Below, piece after piece: positions 58,531-64,000 of a DNA stretch of 64,000 nt (positions are counted from its first letter, which is position 1; every line of letters begins with the position of its first letter). A program made the position numbers and the translations under genes. The notes under the pieces are model-generated. The model was given only the letters and a program-made list of their open reading frames with translations. It was not told the DNA's origin and made no database searches. The stretch is from the NCBI RefSeq assembly GCF_000801105.2, contig NC_079517.1:13020001-13084000 (forward strand), given 5' to 3'. This DNA is from Raphanus sativus. Lineage: Eukaryota > Streptophyta > Magnoliopsida > Brassicales > Brassicaceae.

Positions 58531-60933
58531 TAGTCAATTGGTTGTGTACACTGTGGTTTCGTATGGCCAGTTTTCTTGCAGTTTGAGCATCTCTGTGCCC
58601 TGTGTTTCTTCCTGGGTTTGTGTCCTCTCATCCTAGATAGCTCCAACCAAGATTGCCATCTTGATTTCTTCTGTCTCCCCGGACCATGCTTTACGTTTGG
58701 AGGAAAGCATTCTCGTTCCTCAATATGTTGTGACACGATAGGATATATATTCTCTGAGTATCCTGCATACAGATGATTCTTTGAGTAAAGTGGACATACA
58801 AGTGTGGAGATATGCAAACCAGCATGTGTTCCAGCAGCTATAGCATGAGAGCAAGGTATTTTCTCCACTCCATAGACACCACAATCACACTTTACATGTT
58901 CCAAAACAACCACACAGTCCATTTTGCCACCTTTGACAAAGAAACGCCATCCATCAATTGGTTCGACCGTCATCGTATCTGCTATCTCTGATCGAACAGC
59001 AAGTAAGTATTCAACATCCCGGCTATGTTCAGTTGGGAGACTCAAAGCATCTTGTCTCCTTTTCCAATACCATTTTCCTAACTTCTGCCTTATGAACTCC
59101 AGCAGGAACGGAATCGGAAATCCTCTTGCTCGCTTCAGTGCAGAATTAATAGATTCAGCGATGTTGCTTGTTTTTATGTTGAACATGTTCCCCTTACAAT
59201 AAACCCTTGACCATAGCCTGGCGTCGGCCTTCTCCAAATACGTTGCAAGTTCCGGGTTTGCACTCCGTATCTCAGCCATGTACCGGTCAAAATCGTAAAC
59301 CGTGTGCGCATAAGCAGCCCCTTTCACCAAGTACATGAGATGTTTCCCTTTAAACTTTTTGACAATGTTATCTTGAAGGTGATAATAACATATTCCTCGG
59401 GTTGCCCAAGGAAACACCTTCTCACACGCACTTTTAATGGCCGCGTGCCGGTCGGAGACTATCACCAGAGGCTTGTCATGAGATATACAACTAGCCAATT
59501 TTGTGAAAAACCATTCCCAAGAAGGTTCATCTTCAGCATCCACGATCCCAAAAGCCAATGGGAATATCTTAAAATTGCCATCTTGTGCGGTTGCAACTAA
59601 CATAACACCTCCATACTTTCCATTTAGGTGAGTTCCATCCACCACAATGACCCTTCTCTGATACTTAAAACCTTTGATAGAAGCTCCAAAAGAGAGAAAT
59701 AGATACTTAAATCTTTTTTTAGAATCAAGTTTTATAGCCGTGATAGAATCAGGATTTGCAATGGAGATTTGCTCGAGATATGAAGGCAGACGCGAATACT
59801 CTTCTTCTGCTGATCCTCTCACCAATTTTTGTGCATATAACAGTGCTCTGTAAATGGTGTAATCAAGCGTCATGCCAAACATATTCTTCATTGCATCAGT
59901 GATATGCTGTGGAGTTATCCCATCAATGATTCCAACACGATCAATGAAAAGACTACCAACATACTTTGGAGTACAGTGTCTCCGTTGAGCGATTCGGTCT
60001 CCAATTGAGCATAAATGTTTTTTCCACATACTTTGTTACCCAAAACGTGTTTGGCCCATGTTTCACAATCGCTCTGATCTTCCATCCACAACCGCTAACC
60101 CGACATATTGCCACAAGGAGAGTTTTTGTTGATTTGTATATTCTGAAAGAAAACTTACCCCTCACTGCTGTCAACCGCAGCTCTGAAAGCAGTGCATCCT
60201 TGCTAACAAAACTCTGGTTGACATAGATGCTGGTACAATCTGATTTTCCTCCTTCAATAGCATTTGTCTTAGCATATGTCTTTTCAATTTCTTCAAAACA
60301 AATATTATCATCATCTTCCTCGTCCTCATCTTGAACCTTTCCATAAAGACTGTAATCCCCACCATTCTGATCCATTTCACCAACAATAGTGTTATCAGCA
60401 TCCTCCTCCCCATTTTCCTCCTCCCTATTTTCCTCCTCCCCATCTTGATTTTCATCTTCAACAGACTCATTATCACCAACATCTTCAAAACATTCATCAG
60501 CTTCATCATTATCACCAACATCTTCTTCCCATTCACCAGCTTCATCATTATCACCAACATCTTCTTCCCATTCACCAGCTTCTTCTCTTTTCTCTGAAAC
60601 CGTTTCCACCTTGTTGCGGCTTGATACACAAAGACATACTCTATGCGTTTTGAGTATCTCGAGCAAGTTTCGAACTTGTCTATCACTTGTAACATGAATG
60701 GGAGGATTGCCTGGAGTCATCATCATTTCTGCTGGTAATGAGTAGCTAATCTCCACAGTCACTGATCTCATGTCCAGGCTATAATCTTCTTGAGCCATTG
60801 CAACAAGTTCAGCATGTGTTGAATCTTCATTCAATAAAAACAATCTTGCTCCTTTGAGATCATCAACCACAAAATCCCAACGGAAATCTCTCAACAACCA
60901 TTCTCCATACACTGCATGTAACTTAAAAATCAT
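58530..60933 (-). pseudogene. MuDR-type MULE transposase, one frameshift
   Basis: Start at 60933 (MIFKLHAVYGEWLLRDFRW) just after a gcag acceptor. The N-terminal frame has a long acidic stretch with a repeated EAGEWEEDVGDND unit and a MuDR-type zinc-binding-like region (RVSGCGWKIRA). At the A6 run near 60020 one extra A switches frame; the true reading continues HLCSIGDRIAQRRHCTPKYV. The second part has the MULE DDE core: D131 of its 499 residues in VVDGTHLNGKYGG, D193 in VIVSDRHAAIKSA, then CYYHLQDNI. A SWIM zinc finger (CDCGVYGVEKIPCSH) and a CX2CX4HX4C zinc knuckle (CSNCKKTGHTKPQC) follow. A homopolymer sequencing error is an alternative to true decay. Confidence 0.92.
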
Positions 60934-60999
60934 CTGCAAATATTCAAAATAAAACACATTAGTAAACATAGAGAAAATGAAGAAGTTCAATAAACATTA

Positions 61000-61830
61000 T
61001 CGCAGACGACTTAGAATTAAGTCGTCCAGAAGACTTAAAGGTAAATCGTGTAAAGAGGTCACTTTTGCAGTTGAAAATTAAAAGGGACGACTTAATTCTA
61101 AGTCGTCCGGCTTTGTTTGTTAAAAAAAAAATTCAGAAGTCGTCTACGAGAAACGGGCTAGTTTTGCATTTGACCGAATCGTGTCAGATCTTTGACTATT
61201 TCTGGACGACTTATAATTCAGTCGTCTCTGGAAAGTAAAATTACAAAATTTTATTCAAACTAGACGACTTATATGTAAGTCGTCCTAGGTTAGTTTTGTA
61301 ATTGAAAAATAAAACTTGAAATTTAACTTTCTCCAGACGACTTAACTAAAAGTCGTCCAGCTAGACGACTTAATTTAAGGTCGTCCGGGATAAGCAAGGT
61401 TTGACCAGAAAATTAGGAAAATTTCTGGACGACTTTGCTTTCCCCGGACGGACGACTTTAAATTAAGTCTTCTGACGGGACGACTTTATATTATGTCGTC
61501 TAGTAAAAGTTAAATTATGAAGTTTTATTTTTCAATTACAAAACTAACCTAAGACGACTTACACGTAAGTCGTCTAGTTTAATAAAATATTAAAATTTTA
61601 ACTTTCCCAGAGACGACTGAATTATAAGTCGTCCAGAAATAGTCAAAGATCTGACACGATTCGGTCAAATGCAAAACTAGCCTGTTTCTCGTAGACGACT
61701 TATATATAAGTCGTCTGGAGTGTTTTTTTTCAACAAACAAAGCTGGACGACTTAGTTTAAGTCGTCCGTTTGACCAGAAGACTCATCAGTAAGTCTTCTA
61801 CATACAGATGACTTACTTGTAAGTCTTCTA
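61000..61830. repeat. AAGTCGTC/GACGACTT motif field upstream of the MULE transposase
   Basis: About twenty copies of the motif or its inverse, mostly as divergent pairs around 2-12 nt (GACGACTTATATGTAAGTCGTC type). Flanks at 61140-61215 and 61615-61690 are also inverse copies of each other, so the whole field is a larger inverted repeat. Confidence 0.85.
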
Positions 61831-62360
61831 CGCGAACATATTTTGAAAAAATTCAAATTCGTACCTTAAACTAGGTGAGATGACTTCGTTTGCACACATG
61901 GTCTTCTCCAACCACCCACAACCTCAAACGAAAGCAACCGTAAATCAAAACGAAAGAAATATGGCTCTGTCAACCATCGCTCATATTTTGAATCAAAAGC
62001 TTGAATTTTTTGGATGAATATGGAGAGAAAGTGAAAGAAATGTTGTTTTTAGTTCATAACAATTGAAACAGAGAGAGTGTAAAGAGATTTACGTGCATTA
62101 AAGGGCATTAAAAGCTCCAAACAGTTCGTACAAGGTTGTTCCCACTATTCATTGCAGTGGCAATATTGTAAATACTTGAAGAAGATGAGGTTGAGACACT
62201 AAAGAAGCCATTTTCGAAAAAAAAAAAATTAATAGCATTTTCGTAGATAAAATGCAGGTGTGGGGTTAAAAACTCAAAAAAAAAATGAGTCAAAAGAAAA
62301 GGTTAGTTTTCTGTTTGACTTCAAATTTTGAGTCACTTTTGCAAAAAGCCCTTATTTATA

Positions 62361-63665
62361 TTTAACTTAATTAATATTAAATATACATCATGCCTAAAAC
62401 TAAAGAGCTAACTAACTAATTTATTATTTTAAACTAATGAATATAATTTAATTAATATGAAACTTAACAATAAATTAATTATATTTTAATTATTAATGTG
62501 ATAAATAATGATATATATATATATATATATATATATTAATTTGTATATATACAGCTATATATTAATCCAAATGAAAAAAAACAATTTCTTCAAAACCCTC
62601 ACTAAATATATAAAAATATAATTCATATATTTAGAGTATTAAAATTAGATATACATATATATATATATGATAATATTAGTAATAGTTTGATACTATAATA
62701 TTTTGTATACGATGAAACAAGTTATTATTGATATTTTTACAAACATAGTTTTACGGGTTATTCAAACACATGCAATATATTTATCAAATATTAACTAATT
62801 CAACAAATATATTAACACAATTATATCATTAAACACTACACTAAAACATAAATTGATGCAAGAGAGTATGTGTCAATAGTTTAATTAGTTGTAAAATATA
62901 ATTACATATACATAAGAAAAATATAAATATAAATTAATATATAATACAAATATAAATCAAAATTAAAGCGATTAATGAAATTAACTTTTAAATTTAACAT
63001 AAGTCATAAACAAAACATCAAAAAAATCTAATAAAATGTGACTAACAAAAGTAAACTTTCTAAATAAATGAAAATTATATTTACAAACATAAATCAGTAA
63101 ATTGTAATAGACGTATATAAATTGTTGATGCTCAAATATATTTTATTTTTAATATGCATCCTCTCAAATATTGATCCATTACGCTTACAACAAGATGAAA
63201 ATTTAGTTTGACTAAAAATAGTATTAAATATGGAACATCACTTTCATTATAACCGGATTCAAGTGATTGAAACACAGGACCCTTTCCACTTGGGTGACGA
63301 CATGCATAAGGTTTGACGAGCATTCTCGGGTCCATCATTCATCTAAATATTCATGAAAATATATTAGAATACTCTAACTATAATAATTTAAGTCAAACCG
63401 GATTGCATATTGGGTCATCTATTAGTTCAACCGATAGTCAGATCCTCGGTATTAGCTGTTATTATGAGTTTTATAGGAACTTTAAATATTTTTTTATTAA
63501 AAACTAAACCGGATTATATATGAGACCACAAAATTTGTCGATTTAACAGCGGGTCGGGACGGTTTTTAAAATACTCAATATAATGTTTCATTTATAAAAT
63601 CCAAATGTAGATACAATAAAAATACAAATTTATATCAAATAAATTTAGATTGTTTCAAAAATTAT
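62361..63665. other. AT-rich remainder of the split Helitron
   Basis: No gene. Contains an (AT)n microsatellite at about 62511-62536 and generally A/T-rich DNA up to the 3' hairpin. Confidence 0.5.
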
Positions 63666-63697
63666 CCCGTGGTTTGAAACCGCGGGTCAAAATCTAG

Positions 63698-64000
63698 TCA
63701 ATACTATTAAAACATGAGCAATATTTATCGACTATATTTTGGACTACAAAAAAAGTTATAACAGTCCAACTAAAAAAATACATTAATTATTATCACATAA
63801 TGTTTTTTTAATCTAACAAGTATCTATTAATAATGAGATATTATTCTATATGCAACCAATTCCTACATTCTGTGCAAAAGAAAATCGGTTTGATTAAATA
63901 TTTATATAAGAAACTTTTTATGTTTTAAAAACATTTGAAGAAAATACTTAACTTTGTTTTTTTGTTTTTATTATCATTCCACATACAGAATATAATAAAA
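63698..64000 (+). mobile_element. 5' part of a second Helitron, head to tail with the first
   Basis: Starts TCAATACTATTAAAACATGA immediately after the CTAG of the first Helitron, with no host base between. About 300 bp match the 5' end at 53108-53410 with scattered substitutions; the element runs off the window. Confidence 0.7.

Larger units (their letters stand above)
53691..62351. mobile_element. Mutator-like element (Ulp1-carrying MULE), 8,661 bp
   Basis: A perfect 9-bp target duplication TTATTTATA lies at 53682-53690 and 62352-62360. Terminal inverted repeats start GGG and share GTGACTCAAAANTTGNAGTC and following AAAC-rich sequence (about 50 bp, imperfect). Inside are a DUF1985/Ulp1-type gene (plus strand) and a MuDR-type transposase gene (minus strand), converging. 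This gene content matches the plant MULE class known to carry Ulp1-like proteases (Kaonashi type). Both genes have frameshifts, but the perfect target duplication suggests recent insertion. Confidence 0.93.
53108..63697 (+). mobile_element. Helitron split by a MULE
   Basis: The 5' end A|TCGATACTATTAAAACATG is at 53107/53108. The 3' end at 63666-63697 has a near-perfect 9-bp hairpin CCCGTGGTT-TGA-AACCGCGGG (one G-T pair), 7 nt and CTAG followed by T. Removing the inserted MULE (53691-62351 and one copy of its 9-bp duplication) leaves a non-autonomous Helitron of about 1.9 kb. Its first ~300 bp are ~90% identical to the sequence starting at 63698. Confidence 0.7.

Noticed and set aside
60010..60030. 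Programmed -1 ribosomal frameshift at the A-rich run of the transposase
   Set aside because: The required shift is +1 and the codons do not form an X XXY YYZ slippery heptamer in the upstream frame.
60171..60695. 174-aa Met/Lys-rich minus-strand ORF
   Set aside because: Alternative frame of the acidic region of the MULE transposase.
53855..61830. CRISPR-like array from the repeated GTCGTC units
   Set aside because: Plant transposon DNA; units are palindromic, irregularly spaced, and have no unique spacers.

Overview
Plant nuclear DNA, almost certainly Brassicaceae and probably a Brassica-type genome. The evidence is short GT-AG introns, AT-rich intergenic DNA, and proteins that match Arabidopsis-type genes closely. 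Family and Arabidopsis locus names below are recalled from memory; nothing was searched.

Left part (1-19 kb): a minus-strand non-LTR retroelement copy (1162-2110); a three-exon DUF620 gene (3451-7910) whose second intron holds a PIF/Harbinger element that has captured an HMGB6-like gene; a small-nucleolar-RNA cluster with telo-box, site II and TATA signals (8655-9730); the ~34-exon organellar glycyl-tRNA synthetase EDD1 (10391-17991); and TIM13 (18694-18960).

Middle and right gene backbone (19.8-52.6 kb), minus/minus/plus/minus: an At1g75180-type membrane protein, TYW1, a HAD 5'-nucleotidase-like gene and the vacuolar glucose exporter ERDL6. I recall this order as a run near At1g75180-At1g75220. 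TYW1 and the nucleotidase gene are head to head. Their upstream regions are now 15 kb apart, separated by inserted DNA: two nested PIF/Harbinger elements (28307-36078; the inner one autonomous with a Myb/SANT-like protein and a DDE transposase, the outer one carrying a host-like exon), hAT-like MITEs, a 410-bp tandem duplication, a defensin-like gene (38734-39066), a TRIM (39422-39804) and a Helitron (40294-41088). Copies of the old promoter flank lie at three places. Between the nucleotidase gene and ERDL6 are a 640-bp inverted repeat containing nucleotidase exon sequence (possible hairpin-RNA locus), a further nucleotidase fragment and a truncated GH3 gene.

Right end (53.1-64 kb): a Helitron (53108-63697) split by an 8.66-kb Mutator-like element (53691-62351) with a perfect 9-bp target duplication. 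The MULE encodes a MuDR-type transposase and a DUF1985/Ulp1-type protein, both frameshifted. Its non-coding parts are packed with an AAGTCGTC/GACGACTT palindromic motif. A second Helitron starts directly at the 3' end of the first.

The most unusual points are the Harbinger-borne HMGB6 copy with its splice sites and reading frame preserved, the inverted repeat matching its neighbour gene, the gene-bearing outer Harbinger, and the motif expansion in the MULE.
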